Shown piece by piece: positions 42,644 through 51,119 of a stretch of DNA of 64,000 nt. This DNA comes from Murinocardiopsis flavida (GTDB taxonomy: Bacteria; Actinomycetota; Actinomycetes; Streptosporangiales; Streptosporangiaceae), in contig NZ_PYGA01000010.1 in assembly GCF_003014485.1 (NCBI RefSeq), forward strand, positions 178,913 through 242,912, read 5' to 3'. The notes below the pieces were generated by a model. It searched no databases, was not told where the DNA came from, and saw only the letters and a program-made list of their open reading frames with translations. The position numbers were made by a program, and so were the translations under genes. Within the stretch, counting starts at the first letter, position 1. Each line of letters begins with the position of its first letter.

Positions 42644-43377
42644 CAGGGGTTCTCCTCCCGCCATCCGCCGCGGACGAGCTGGTCGCGGACCTCGCGGTGC
42701 TGCCTGCGGCTGACCATCAGCAGTTCGCCGCCGACCCGCACCCGCATGCGCGCCCCCTCGACCAGCAGTTCGGAGACGTGCCGCGACGCGACCAGCACAC
42801 TGCGGTGGATCCGCACGAACCCGGCACCGGACCACTGGGTCTCCAGCGCGCCCAGCGACGCGCGCACCAGGTGCCGGGTGTCGGCCGTGCGCAGCCGGAC
42901 ATAGTCGCCCTGCGCCTCGGCGTAGTAGATGTCGCGGATGTCGATGAGCTGGGTGCGCCCACCCAGTTCCACGGCGACGCGGCGCGGCTCCGCTGTGCCC
43001 CCGTGCAGCGCCGCCAGCCGCCCGATGGTCTCGGCGAGGCGCTCCTCCCTGAGCGGCTTCAGCAGGTAGTCGACCGCGCGCAGGTCGAAGGCCGTCACCG
43101 CGAAGTCGTCGTGCGCCGTGACGAACACGACGGACGGCGGGTCGGCCAGCGCCGCGACGAACCGGGCGAGGTCGATGCCGCTGGGGCCGGGCATCCGGAC
43201 GTCCAGGAAGAGGGCGTCGAACGGGGCGCCGGCCTCGACGGCGTCGCTCACGCTGCGCAGCGCGCGGGCGGCGTCGACGGCCGTGGCGACCTCGGCGACG
43301 CGGGGGTCGGCCTGCAACAGGAAAGCGGTCTCTTCGAGGGCAGGGGGCTCGTCGTCCACAGCGAGGACGCGCAACAT
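42643..43377 (-). CDS. LytTR-family response regulator
   Basis: A 244-residue two-component response regulator. The receiver domain has the acidic pair VDDEPPALEE, phospho-acceptor D59 in FLDVRMPG and the lysine in LLKPLREERL. The C-terminal LytTR DNA-binding domain shows IRDIYYAEAQGDYVRLRT, GFVRIHRSVLVASRHVSEL and MVSRRQHREVRD. ATG 43377 begins the receiver fold; the open frame continues upstream but without similarity. Likely regulates the downstream symporter genes in response to the histidine kinase encoded before it. Confidence 0.93.
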   Translation of the reverse strand: MLRVLAVDDEPPALEETAFLLQADPRVAEVATAVDAARALRSVSDAVEAGAPFDALFLDVRMPGPSGIDLARFVAALADPPSVVFVTAHDDFAVTAFDLRAVDYLLKPLREERLAETIGRLAALHGGTAEPRRVAVELGGRTQLIDIRDIYYAEAQGDYVRLRTADTRHLVRASLGALETQWSGAGFVRIHRSVLVASRHVSELLVEGARMRVRVGGELLMVSRRQHREVRDQLVRGGWREENP

Positions 43378-43559
43378 GGGTCGAGGATGTCCGAGCCGGG
43401 CGCCGCGCGCAAGCGGTTCGCCGCAAACCGCGCCAAACCCCCAGGGGACCGGCGCCGGGGCGCCGGAATGCCGCCTGCGCCGCCCTTTCCGGCCGATGCG
43501 GACGGTGCTGCCGGTGCTGCCGGTGCGCCTGGTCCACCCGATGCGCCCGGTGCGGTCGA

Positions 43560-44723
43560 TCAGTGCCCGCCGTGGCGGAACTTGGGGATGCGCAGGTTGA
43601 CCTTTGTGCCCGCGTCGCGCTCGGTCTCCACGACCAGCCCGTAGGCGTCGCCGAACATGGCGCGCATCCGCTCGTCGACGTTTGCCAGGCCGATGCCGTC
43701 GGAGCCGGCGGCGCGCCCCGCCAGGATGGCGCTGACGTGGTCGGGGGCGATCCCGGCGCCGTCGTCCTCCACGCTGATGCGCGCCTCGGCCCCCGCGTCG
43801 CGCGCGATGACGCTGATGCTCCCGCCGCCGGGGCGGCCCTCCAACCCGTGCCGGACGGCGTTCTCCACCAGCGGTTGCAGGCACAGGAACGGCACTTCCA
43901 CGTTCAGGACCTCCGGGGCGACCCGCACCGTGAGCCGCAGCCGGTCGCCGAACCGGGCGCGTTCGAGCGCCAGGTAATGGTCGATGGCGCGCAGCTCCTC
44001 GTCCAGCGTCGTGAGGTTGCGGGCACCGCGGAACGAGTAGCGGGCGAAGTCGGCGAAGTCCAGCAGCAGCCCCCGCGCCCGGACCGGGTCCGTGCGCACG
44101 AAGGACGCGATGGTGGTCAGGCAGTTGTAGACGAAGTGCGGCGAGATCTGGAGGCGCAGCGCCCGCAGCTTGACGTCGGCGAGCCGGGCCCGGGTCTCCG
44201 CGAGTTCGGCGAGTTCGAGCTGGCCGGACGCCCAGTGCGCGAGCTCCGTCGCCGCGTCGACGAGGGAGGCGGTGGCGAACTCGGTGAACACCAGCAGGGC
44301 GCCGACCACGGTCCCGTCCACGACCAGGGGGACGGTGATCACCGCGCGCACCGGGCACCCCGGCACCGCGCAGTCGAGCCGGTCGTCCACGTGGGGCCGG
44401 GCGTCGCGCAGCGAGGCCGCGGCGAACTCCATCGACGCCGCGGCGTGCCCGGCGTCCGGCCCGCTCCAGGCGAGCAGGGACTCGGTGTCGACCAGCGCCA
44501 CGGCGCGGCCGCCGACCAGCGCGCGCAGGTGCCGCACCGCGAGGCGGGCGGAGTCGCGGCTCAGGCCCTTGCGCAGGTCGGTCGCTGCCAGGGCGGCGGT
44601 CCGCAGGATCGTCCGGGTCGCCTCGGTGTCGACGGCGCGCCGGGCCCGCAGCCGCCACAGCACCGCGGCCGCGCAGCAGAGCGCCGTGAGGGCGCTTGCG
44701 GCGGCGGTCGCGACGTAGAGCAT
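43560..44723 (-). CDS. LytS-like sensor histidine kinase
   Basis: A 387-residue histidine kinase with one N-terminal membrane helix (residues 3-24), a GAF-like sensor region (about 60-150, with GGRAVALVDTESLLAW), the phospho-acceptor His196 in LQISPHFVYNCLTTI and the ATPase domain (LQPLVENAVRHGLEG, VEDDGAGI, GIGLANVDERM). ATG 44723 is preferred to one 17 codons upstream because GAGG is in place and the membrane helix starts there. Partner of the LytTR regulator; 182 bp separate them. GAF plus symporter suggests sensing a small organic acid. Confidence 0.92.
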   Translation of the reverse strand: MLYVATAAASALTALCCAAAVLWRLRARRAVDTEATRTILRTAALAATDLRKGLSRDSARLAVRHLRALVGGRAVALVDTESLLAWSGPDAGHAAASMEFAAASLRDARPHVDDRLDCAVPGCPVRAVITVPLVVDGTVVGALLVFTEFATASLVDAATELAHWASGQLELAELAETRARLADVKLRALRLQISPHFVYNCLTTIASFVRTDPVRARGLLLDFADFARYSFRGARNLTTLDEELRAIDHYLALERARFGDRLRLTVRVAPEVLNVEVPFLCLQPLVENAVRHGLEGRPGGGSISVIARDAGAEARISVEDDGAGIAPDHVSAILAGRAAGSDGIGLANVDERMRAMFGDAYGLVVETERDAGTKVNLRIPKFRHGGH

Positions 44724-44834
44724 GCGCCTCAAGGTAAAGCAGCGGGGGCGGCGCGGCACCAGGGACCGCCGCATTGCGGCCGCCGGCGGTGGGTCCCCGG
44801 GGCGGGCCGGCCGCGGGCGGGCGCAGACGGGGGT

Positions 44835-45437
44835 TCAGCCGAGCGGCGGGCCCTCGCCGGGTTCCTCCTGGTAGGAGTAGCGCTGCTCGGCCCAGGGGTC
44901 GGCGCGATTGTGGTACCCGCGCTCCTCCCAGAACCCGCGCCGGTCGGCGGTCAGGTACTCGACCGCGCGCAGCCACTTCACGCTCTTCCAGCCGTACAGG
45001 TGCGGCACGACCAGCCGCAGCGGGTAGCCGTGCTCGGGCGGCAGGCGCGCGCCGTCGCGGTGGGTGGCCAGCATGACGCCGGACCGCAGGAAGTCGTCGA
45101 TGCGCACGTTCGCGCTGTAGCCGTACTCGGCCCACGCCATGACGTGGGTGGCGTCGGGGTGCGGCGGGGCCAGCTCGACCAGCAGGGACGCGGCGACACC
45201 CGTCCACCGGGCGTCGTGGATGGTGAACTTGGTCACGCAGTGGAAGTCGGAGACGGACTCCGTCGCGGGCAGCGACTCGAACTCCGGCCAGGTCCACCGG
45301 TGCGCCCCCGCCGACTCGGTCGCGCCGTAGACCTGGAAGTCCCACCGCTCGGGGCGGAAGCGCGGAACGGGACCGTAGTGCATGGTCGGCCATTCGCGGG
45401 GGACATGCTGGCCTGGAGGCAGTCGCCGGTCCGGCAC
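44835..45437 (-). CDS. Sulfite-oxidase-like molybdopterin oxidoreductase
   Basis: A 200-residue cytoplasmic protein consisting only of the molybdopterin-binding domain of the sulfite oxidase/YedY superfamily. The molybdenum-ligand cysteine is in DFHCVTKFTIHDARW; MAWAEYGYSANV, HGYPLRLVVPHLYGWKSVKWL are the other family blocks. There is no heme domain and no Tat signal, unlike MsrP/YedY. Substrate unknown. GTG 45437 is chosen because AAGGAGG lies 5 nt upstream. Confidence 0.92.
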   Translation of the reverse strand: MPDRRLPPGQHVPREWPTMHYGPVPRFRPERWDFQVYGATESAGAHRWTWPEFESLPATESVSDFHCVTKFTIHDARWTGVAASLLVELAPPHPDATHVMAWAEYGYSANVRIDDFLRSGVMLATHRDGARLPPEHGYPLRLVVPHLYGWKSVKWLRAVEYLTADRRGFWEERGYHNRADPWAEQRYSYQEEPGEGPPLG

Positions 45438-45541
45438 GCGCCCTCCTTCGTCGCCTCGTCGCAATGGTCCGTCGATCCTGTCAGTGCGCCGCGCGGGCGC
45501 CGCCGCGGCCCCGCCGCGACGGTGCGGCGCCGACCGTGCGC

Positions 45542-45547
45542 TATAGT
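45542..45547 (+). promoter_or_regulatory. -10 box of the DAHP synthase attenuator transcript
   Basis: TATAGT lies exactly 7 nt before the ATG of the aromatic leader peptide, so the transcript should begin at that ATG and the leader peptide is translated as a leaderless message. The -35 region is not recognisable. Confidence 0.7.
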
Positions 45548-45554
45548 CACTCAC

Positions 45555-45629
45555 ATGCAGCGGAATTTTTGGCGCTTTTATGGCTACCGGCCCTTGGGTT
45601 GGACGGTTGCCCGTAAAGCGCTGCGCTGA
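45555..45629 (+). CDS. Aromatic-rich leader peptide of the DAHP synthase gene
   Basis: A 24-residue open frame with F5, W6, F8, Y9, Y11 and W16, so six of 24 residues are aromatic amino acids; the first part reads MQRNFWRFYGYRPLGW. It lies between a TATAGT promoter and a perfect terminator, 146 bp ahead of the DAHP synthase gene, the first enzyme of aromatic amino acid synthesis. Starvation for charged Phe, Trp or Tyr tRNA should stall a ribosome on codons 5-11 and free the region 45588-45599, which can pair with the left arm of the terminator. The start is a leaderless ATG. Confidence 0.85.
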   Translation: MQRNFWRFYGYRPLGWTVARKALR

Positions 45630-45645
45630 TACGGACGACTTCCGA

Positions 45646-45678
45646 AGAGCCCCGGGCCGACAGGCCCGGGGCTCTTTT
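45646..45678 (+). terminator. Rho-independent attenuator terminator before the DAHP synthase gene
   Basis: AGAGCCCCGGGCC and GGCCCGGGGCTCT form a perfect 13-bp stem around the loop GACA, followed by TTTT. It begins 16 bp after the leader-peptide stop. A competing antiterminator can form between GGCCCTTGGG (45589-45598, inside the leader codons) and CCCCGGGCC in the left arm (5 plus 3 base pairs). Confidence 0.9.
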
Positions 45679-45774
45679 GCGTCTGCACCACCCCCGCCGC
45701 TCACCGCGGGCGAACCGCTCCACTCTCTCAACCGCCGACTCAACCGCAGACTCAACCGCCGATAGGAACACTCC

Positions 45775-46821
45775 ATGGTCATCGTGCTGGGGCCCGAAGC
45801 CACACCCGACAACATCGTCGCCATCGTCGACCTCGTCAACGACGCGGGCGGCGAAGCCTATGTGACGCGCGGTGTCAGCCGCACGATCGTCGGCCTCGTC
45901 GGCGACGTGGAGCGTTTCGAGAACCTCAACCTGCGCACACTCCCGGGGGTGCACGACGTGCTGCGAATCTCGGCGCCCTACAAGCTGGTGAGCCGGCAGA
46001 ACCACGACAGCCGGACGGTGGTGAGCGTGGCGGGCGTGCCCATCGGCGGCGACTCCGTCACCCTGATCGCCGGGCCGTGCGCGGTGGAGACCCCCGACCA
46101 GACCATGGAGGCGGCCCGCATGGCGCAGGCCGCGGGGGCGGCGCTGCTGCGGGGCGGCGCGTTCAAGCCGCGCAGCTCCCCCTACGCCTTCCAGGGCCTC
46201 GGCGAGGTCGGCCTGAAGATCCTCGCCGACGTGCGCGCCGAGACCGGCCTGCCCATCGTCACCGAGGTGGTCGACGCCGCGGACGTCGACCTGGTCGCCT
46301 CCTACGCCGACATGCTCCAGGTCGGCACCCGCAACATGCAGAACTTCGCACTGCTCCAAGCGGTCGGCGCGGCCGGCAAGCCGGTCATGCTCAAGCGCGG
46401 CATGTCGGCCACCATCGAGGAGTGGCTGATGGCGGCCGAGTACATCGCGCAGCGCGGCAACCTCGACATCGTGCTGTGCGAGCGCGGGATCCGCACCTAC
46501 GAGAAGGCCACCCGCAACACCCTCGACATCAGCGCGGTGCCGGTGGCGCAGAACCTCACCCACCTGCCGGTGATCGTCGACCCGTCGCACTCGGGCGGCA
46601 AGCGCGACCTGGTCCTGCCGCTGTCGCGGGCGGCGGTCGCGGTGGGCGCCGACGGGGTGATCATCGACGTGCACCCGCACCCCGAGACAGCGCTGTGCGA
46701 CGGCCCGCAGGCGCTGGTCGGCTCGGACCTCGCCGAGCTCGCCGACCTCATGGACACCCTCCCGGCGCTGCTGGGCCGGACCCGCACCAAGGGCCCGGTC
46801 GCGGCACCCGCCGGGGTGTGA
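45775..46821 (+). CDS. aroF: 3-Deoxy-7-phosphoheptulonate (DAHP) synthase
   Basis: This enzyme condenses phosphoenolpyruvate and erythrose 4-phosphate, the first step of the shikimate pathway. The 348 residues have a short N-terminal ACT-like (FRD) domain at 1-70 ([21 protein letters not shown]) and the barrel with [59 protein letters not shown] and [15 protein letters not shown]. This is the type I-beta enzyme, in which the N-terminal domain often mediates feedback inhibition. AGGA lies 8 nt before the ATG. Expression is governed by the leader-peptide attenuator upstream. Confidence 0.97.
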   Translation: MVIVLGPEATPDNIVAIVDLVNDAGGEAYVTRGVSRTIVGLVGDVERFENLNLRTLPGVHDVLRISAPYKLVSRQNHDSRTVVSVAGVPIGGDSVTLIAGPCAVETPDQTMEAARMAQAAGAALLRGGAFKPRSSPYAFQGLGEVGLKILADVRAETGLPIVTEVVDAADVDLVASYADMLQVGTRNMQNFALLQAVGAAGKPVMLKRGMSATIEEWLMAAEYIAQRGNLDIVLCERGIRTYEKATRNTLDISAVPVAQNLTHLPVIVDPSHSGGKRDLVLPLSRAAVAVGADGVIIDVHPHPETALCDGPQALVGSDLAELADLMDTLPALLGRTRTKGPVAAPAGV

Positions 46822-46825
46822 CCGC

Positions 46826-46859
46826 CACCGGCGCTCCGGGTCGCCCCGGAGCGCCGGTG
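46826..46859. terminator. Perfect 15-bp hairpin between aroF and thiI
   Basis: Arms 46826-46840 and 46845-46859 are exactly complementary around TCGC. It starts 4 bp after the aroF stop codon and lies 3' of both convergent genes, so it can terminate in both directions. Confidence 0.75.
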
Positions 46860-46934
46860 CTCACTGCTCCTGCTCACTGCTCCTGCTCACTGCTCCCTGC
46901 TCACTGCTCCCTGCTCCCTGCTCCCTGCTCCTGC
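46858..46934. repeat. CTGCTC minisatellite overlapping the 3' end of thiI
   Basis: About nine imperfect units of the kind TCACTGCTCC and CTGCTCC occur head to tail. Read on the minus strand they encode the last residues of ThiI (EQGAGSREQ) and its stop codon. Slippage here would alter the ThiI tail length. Confidence 0.8.
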
Positions 46935-48175
46935 ATCGACTCGGCGCCCAGGAAGCTGGGCTTGTGCAGCTGCGCGGTCGACACCAGGTACTCGGCGAGC
47001 TCCTCGGCGTCGAGGCGCTTCTCGATCTGGCGCAGGTCCGGGATCTTCGCTGCGGTCTCGACCTGGCGCGGGGTGAGCATGGTGCAGCAGTCCTCGTCGG
47101 GCAGCTCCGAGATGGCGAGCGTGCCGATGCGGCGCGCCTGGTCCATGATCTCGGTCTTGTCCATGCCGATGAGCGGGCGCATGATCGGCAGGTCGACGGC
47201 GTCGTCGAGCGCGGTGATGTTGGTCAGGGTCTGGCTCGACACCTGACCGAGGGCGTCGCCGGTGACCAGGGTCTCCGCGCCGAGGTTGTCGGCCATGGCC
47301 TCGGCGGTCTTCAGCATCAGCCGGCGCTGCGCCACGATCTGGAGCCGCTCGATGCCGGCGCTCTTGATCTGCTGCTGGGCCTTGCCGAACGGCACCACGA
47401 ACAGCCGCGACCCGCTCTGGTAGCGGTCGAGCTGGCGGACCAGGCTGTACGCCTTGTAGATGGACTCCGGGCCGGTGAACGGCATGCCGGAGAAGTGCAG
47501 GTAGTCGACCTTGAGCCCGCGGCGCATCATGCGGTGCGCCGCCACCGGGGAGTCGATGCCGCCCGACATGAGCACCAGGCCGCGCCCGCTCATGCCCACC
47601 GGCAGGCCGCCCTGGCCGGGCATGCCGTCGGTGAAGACGAACACCTCGTCCTTGTCGACCTCGATGAACACGGTGTTGTCGGGGCGCTTGAGCCGCACCG
47701 GGTAGTCGTAGGCGTCCTTGATGGCGGACCCCACGTGGATGGCGATCTCGGACGAGCTGAGCGGGAACCGCTTGTCGCGGCGGCGGGCCCGGACGGCGAA
47801 GCTGCCGTGGCGGTCGCCCATGGAGCGCACCGCGACCTCGGTGACGGCGTCGATGTCCTTCGGGACCCGGCGCACCAGGTGCACCCACACGACGCCCATG
47901 ACGTTGGTCATGCGCTCGCCGAGTTCGGCGACCCGGAGGTCGGATGCGTCGTCCATGCGGATGACGATGACGCCCTTGCGCTGCGAGATGCGGATCTCGC
48001 CGAGGCCCCGCGCCGCGGCCCTGATGTTGTTGTGCAGCCGCCGCTCGAAGAGCTGCCGGTTGCTGCCCTTGAGCACGATCTCGCCGAGCTTCATGAGGAC
48101 GCACAGCTCGCCGAGCCCACGGGCGGCGCCACCGGCGGGCTCGGCGACTGCGGTGGTCTGCGGCGTAGCGGACAT
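46901..48175 (-). CDS. thiI: tRNA 4-thiouridine synthase ThiI
   Basis: ThiI transfers sulfur to U8 of tRNA and can also feed thiazole synthesis. The 424 residues have the N-terminal ferredoxin-like and THUMP domains (GELCVLMKLGEIVLKGSNR, then RRRDKRFPLSSSEIA) and the PP-loop ATPase VLMSGGIDSPVAAHRMMRRG. The C-terminal rhodanese domain of the E. coli protein is absent, as usual in Gram-positive bacteria; the EDCCTMLTPRQ cysteines remain. ATG 48175 with GGAAGGT upstream is preferred to a frame 21 codons longer. The last nine residues are encoded by a minisatellite. Confidence 0.95.
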   Translation of the reverse strand: MSATPQTTAVAEPAGGAARGLGELCVLMKLGEIVLKGSNRQLFERRLHNNIRAAARGLGEIRISQRKGVIVIRMDDASDLRVAELGERMTNVMGVVWVHLVRRVPKDIDAVTEVAVRSMGDRHGSFAVRARRRDKRFPLSSSEIAIHVGSAIKDAYDYPVRLKRPDNTVFIEVDKDEVFVFTDGMPGQGGLPVGMSGRGLVLMSGGIDSPVAAHRMMRRGLKVDYLHFSGMPFTGPESIYKAYSLVRQLDRYQSGSRLFVVPFGKAQQQIKSAGIERLQIVAQRRLMLKTAEAMADNLGAETLVTGDALGQVSSQTLTNITALDDAVDLPIMRPLIGMDKTEIMDQARRIGTLAISELPDEDCCTMLTPRQVETAAKIPDLRQIEKRLDAEELAEYLVSTAQLHKPSFLGAESMQEQGAGSREQ

Positions 48176-48395
48176 GGCGGTACCTTCCAGGGTTCTGCTC
48201 CGGCTCGACCTGCCCTCGCGCGCGTCGGGCGGGGGCATCAGTCAATTATCGGTCACCCGCCGAACCCGTCGGACCGTCGCCCCCTCCCCCGCGCACCGCG
48301 TCCGGCTCGCTCAAGCCCAAGACCCCGGAGGAGATCGGGCCCCTCCCCGCGCACCGCGTCCGGGCCTCCCCTGCCGGGCGGCTGCCAGGCGGCTG

Positions 48396-49346
48396 CTAGG
48401 CGGCGAGCCTGCGGCGCAGCAGCGCCGAGCACTGGTCGACCGCGATGATCAGCACGAGGACCACGGTGATGTGCGTCAGCATTTCGTCGAACTGGAACGA
48501 CTTGATCGACTGGTTGATGAGCAGGCCGATACCGCCGGCCCCCACCAGTCCGAGCACCAGCGAGGAGCGCACGTTGACGTCGAACCGGTACAGCAGCAGG
48601 CCGACGAGCTGGGAGGTGACGGTCGGCAGTGTGGCGTGCGCGACGACCTGGGCCCGGCCCGCCCCGGCGGTGCGCAGCGCGTCGCGCGGACCCTGGTCGG
48701 CCTCCTCCATCGCCTCGGCCCACAGCTTGCCCATGACCCCGGTGTTGTGGCAGATGAGGGCGAGGACCCCGGCGAACGGGCCGAGTCCGACGGCGGTGAC
48801 GAAGATCAGCGCGAACACGATGTCGGGCACCGCCCGCAGGAACGACAGGACCGAGCGCGCCGCCTGGTAGACGACGCTGTGCTGGGTGGTGGTCCGCGCG
48901 GCGAGGACGGCGAGGACCAGCGCGAACGGCACCGACACCGTGGTGCCCAGAAGCCCGATCCACAGGGTCACCAGGGTCGCCTCCAGGCTGGGGCGCAGCA
49001 CGGTGTCCCAGGTGACGTCGGGCGGGAACGCCTCGCTGAGGAAGCGGGCCATGCCCTCCCAGCCCTGCACGAGCAGGCCCGGTTCGAACTCGGTACCGCG
49101 GACGGCGAGCGCGTGCAGGGCGATGAGGACGCCGACCGCGCACGCCGTCCACACCCAGCGGCCCACACGCGCCGGGTCGGCGGGGACGGCCATGCGCTCG
49201 ACGGGGTGCCCGCCGGTCGCGGCGGGATCCCCGGCAGGATCCTCGGCGGGGCGCCCGTCGTGGGGCCCGTCGGGGTGCTCCTCGTGGTGCCCGTCGGGGG
49301 CTGCGGGCGGGCCGGCGCGGTCGCCGGACGCGGTGCGCGGGTTCAT
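48396..49346 (-). CDS. phnE: Phosphonate ABC transporter, permease
   Basis: A 316-residue membrane permease of the PhnE type. After a charged, His/Pro-rich N-terminal 50 residues there are about six helices, including SLEATLVTLWIGLLGTTVSVPFALVLAV and the coupling loop EAMEEADQGPRDALRTAGAGRAQVVAHATLP (EAA-like motif). It ends with the typical NQSIKSFQFDEMLTHITVVLVLIIAVDQCSALLRRRL. ATG 49346 has GAGGAG 6 nt upstream and overlaps the phnC stop (ATGA). Confidence 0.93.
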   Translation of the reverse strand: MNPRTASGDRAGPPAAPDGHHEEHPDGPHDGRPAEDPAGDPAATGGHPVERMAVPADPARVGRWVWTACAVGVLIALHALAVRGTEFEPGLLVQGWEGMARFLSEAFPPDVTWDTVLRPSLEATLVTLWIGLLGTTVSVPFALVLAVLAARTTTQHSVVYQAARSVLSFLRAVPDIVFALIFVTAVGLGPFAGVLALICHNTGVMGKLWAEAMEEADQGPRDALRTAGAGRAQVVAHATLPTVTSQLVGLLLYRFDVNVRSSLVLGLVGAGGIGLLINQSIKSFQFDEMLTHITVVLVLIIAVDQCSALLRRRLAA

Positions 49347-50155
49347 GCGGGCTCCTCGATGGGCTCGGGGGCGTACAGTGCGTCGACCGCGTCGTGGCCG
49401 ACCCGGTCGGCAGGCTCGGACCAGGCGATCCCGCCGTTCACCAGGCCCACCACCCGGTCGGCGTGGCGCAGCGCGAGGCCCGGCTGGTGCAGGACCGCGG
49501 CCACCGCCAGCCCCCGGTTCGCGGCGAGGTCGGCGAGCAGGCCCATTACCTGCTCGGCGGCGCTGGGGTCGAGCGCGGACACGGGTTCGTCGGCGAGGAG
49601 CACCGTCGGCCGCTGGCACAGTGCCCTGGCGATCGCGACCCGCTGCTGCTGGCCGCCGGAGAGCCGCCCGGCCCGTTCCAGTGCCTTGTCCGCCATACCG
49701 ACCCGGTCCAGGCAGGCCATCGCCTCTTCGCGCAGCGCGCGCGGGAAGAAGACGGGGTGCAGCGCCGCCGGTCCGAGCCGCGCCAGCGCGCCGCTGCACA
49801 CGTTGTCCAGTGCGGTGCGGCGCGGCACGAGGTGGATCTGCTGGAAGACCATCGCCGCCCCGCTGCGGGCGCGCGCCAGCCGCGCGCCGCGGAGCAGGGC
49901 CGGGTCGGCGCCGTCGAGGCGGATCGTTCCGCTGTCGGGTTCGGTCAGGCCCGCGACGCAGCGCAGCGCCGTGGACTTGCCCGACCCGTTGGCGCCGAGC
50001 AGCGCGACGAGCTCGCCGCGGCGCACCTCCAGGTCGATGCCGTGCAGGACCCGGCGGCCGGAATAGGACTTGACCAGCCCGGCGACGGCGAGCGCCGGTG
50101 TGGCGTCCCCGGCAGCGGGGGGCAACACGGTGCCCGCGGGGTCCCGGGCGCTCAC
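49343..50155 (-). CDS. phnC: Phosphonate ABC transporter, ATP-binding protein
   Basis: A 270-residue ABC ATPase. Walker A is LLGANGSGKST, the Q-loop FQQIHLVPRRTALDNV, the signature LSGGQQQRVAIARAL, Walker B VLLADEPVSALDP and the H-loop VLHQPGLA. NVCSGAL after the Q-loop is characteristic of PhnC. The GTG at 50155 overlaps the phnD stop codon (GTGA), so all three transporter genes are translationally coupled. Confidence 0.94.
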   Translation of the reverse strand: MSARDPAGTVLPPAAGDATPALAVAGLVKSYSGRRVLHGIDLEVRRGELVALLGANGSGKSTALRCVAGLTEPDSGTIRLDGADPALLRGARLARARSGAAMVFQQIHLVPRRTALDNVCSGALARLGPAALHPVFFPRALREEAMACLDRVGMADKALERAGRLSGGQQQRVAIARALCQRPTVLLADEPVSALDPSAAEQVMGLLADLAANRGLAVAAVLHQPGLALRHADRVVGLVNGGIAWSEPADRVGHDAVDALYAPEPIEEPA

Positions 50156-51093
50156 ACGTCCTCCTCGGTGAGGTCCATCTTCTCTGCGAGCTCGAACAGG
50201 GGGCTGTAGGTCTCGTCGTCCACCGCGAGGAGCGGGCCGGGCGGGGTGACGTCGAGGTAGGCGCCGACCTCGCCGATGACCTTCGGGTCGAGGTCGAGCA
50301 GCGCCGTGCGCACCGCCTTCTTGAACTCCGGGTCGGCGTTGCCGCGCACGGTGATGGGGTCGTTGGGGATGTCCTCGGACTCCCACACCCTGCGGAAGTC
50401 GGCCTCGTCGAAGTGGCCGGCCTCGGTCGCGACGGCGAGCTGCTGGGTGTTGATCTGGGCGGCGTCGACCTTGCCGTTGGCGAGGGCGAGGAGCGCCTCG
50501 GGGTGGCCGCCGGCGTAGTCGAGTCGGACGTCGTCCTCGGGGATCTTCGCGTCGGCGAGCGCGGAGCGGGGCAGCACGTCGCCGGAGGTCGAGCCGACCG
50601 AGCCGAGTGCGAGGCTGCGCCCCTTGAGGTCGCCGACGGAGGTGATCGACGAGTCCTTCGGCACCCAGATCCCGGCCCGGTAGCTGCTGTGCTCGCCTTC
50701 GGCGGTGCCGAAGGACACCAGCGGCTCGGCGTCGGCCCGCTCCTTGGCGAAGACGTAGCCGAGCGGCCCGAACTGGCCGAGTTCGAGCTGGTCGTTGCGC
50801 ATGGCCAGGACCTCGGCCGCGTAGTCCTCGACGACGGTCACCTCGACCGGGCAGTCGAGCTTCTCCTCCAGCCCCTTGGCGAGGGTCTCGTAGGCGGGGG
50901 TGAGCTTGGCGGGGTCCTCGAACGGTTCGATGCCGAAGCGGATCCTGCCGTCCGGGCAGGTGGCGCTGTCGGCCGCCGCGCCGTCGTCCCCGCTGCACCC
51001 GGCGAGGGCGGGGAGCAGCAGTGCCGCGGCGGCGATTGCGAGGGCGCGGGCCGGGCGGCGCGCGCGGGGGCGTCGGGTGGTGGTCGGGTCCAT
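50152..51093 (-). CDS. phnD: Phosphonate ABC transporter, substrate-binding lipoprotein
   Basis: A 313-residue extracytoplasmic binding protein. It has a lipoprotein signal (basic N-terminus, hydrophobic core, lipobox LPALAGC with the cysteine at about residue 33). The mature part is of the phosphate/phosphite/phosphonate-binding type: IRFGIEPFEDPAKL, QFGPLGYVFAKE, SYRAGIWVPKDSSITSV and GSVGSTSGDVLPR. ATG 51093 with GGAGG 8 nt upstream. It follows the FAD oxidoreductase gene by 26 bp in the same operon. Confidence 0.94.
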   Translation of the reverse strand: MDPTTTRRPRARRPARALAIAAAALLLPALAGCSGDDGAAADSATCPDGRIRFGIEPFEDPAKLTPAYETLAKGLEEKLDCPVEVTVVEDYAAEVLAMRNDQLELGQFGPLGYVFAKERADAEPLVSFGTAEGEHSSYRAGIWVPKDSSITSVGDLKGRSLALGSVGSTSGDVLPRSALADAKIPEDDVRLDYAGGHPEALLALANGKVDAAQINTQQLAVATEAGHFDEADFRRVWESEDIPNDPITVRGNADPEFKKAVRTALLDLDPKVIGEVGAYLDVTPPGPLLAVDDETYSPLFELAEKMDLTEEDV

Positions 51094-51119
51094 CGCGGTG
51101 TCCTCCGGCGTCGGGTGGG

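Noticed and set aside
43563..45554. 688-codon plus-strand frame ending in the aromatic leader peptide
   Set aside because: Only the last 24 codons, after the TATAGT promoter, are meaningful; the rest is antisense to the histidine kinase and sulfite-oxidase-like genes.
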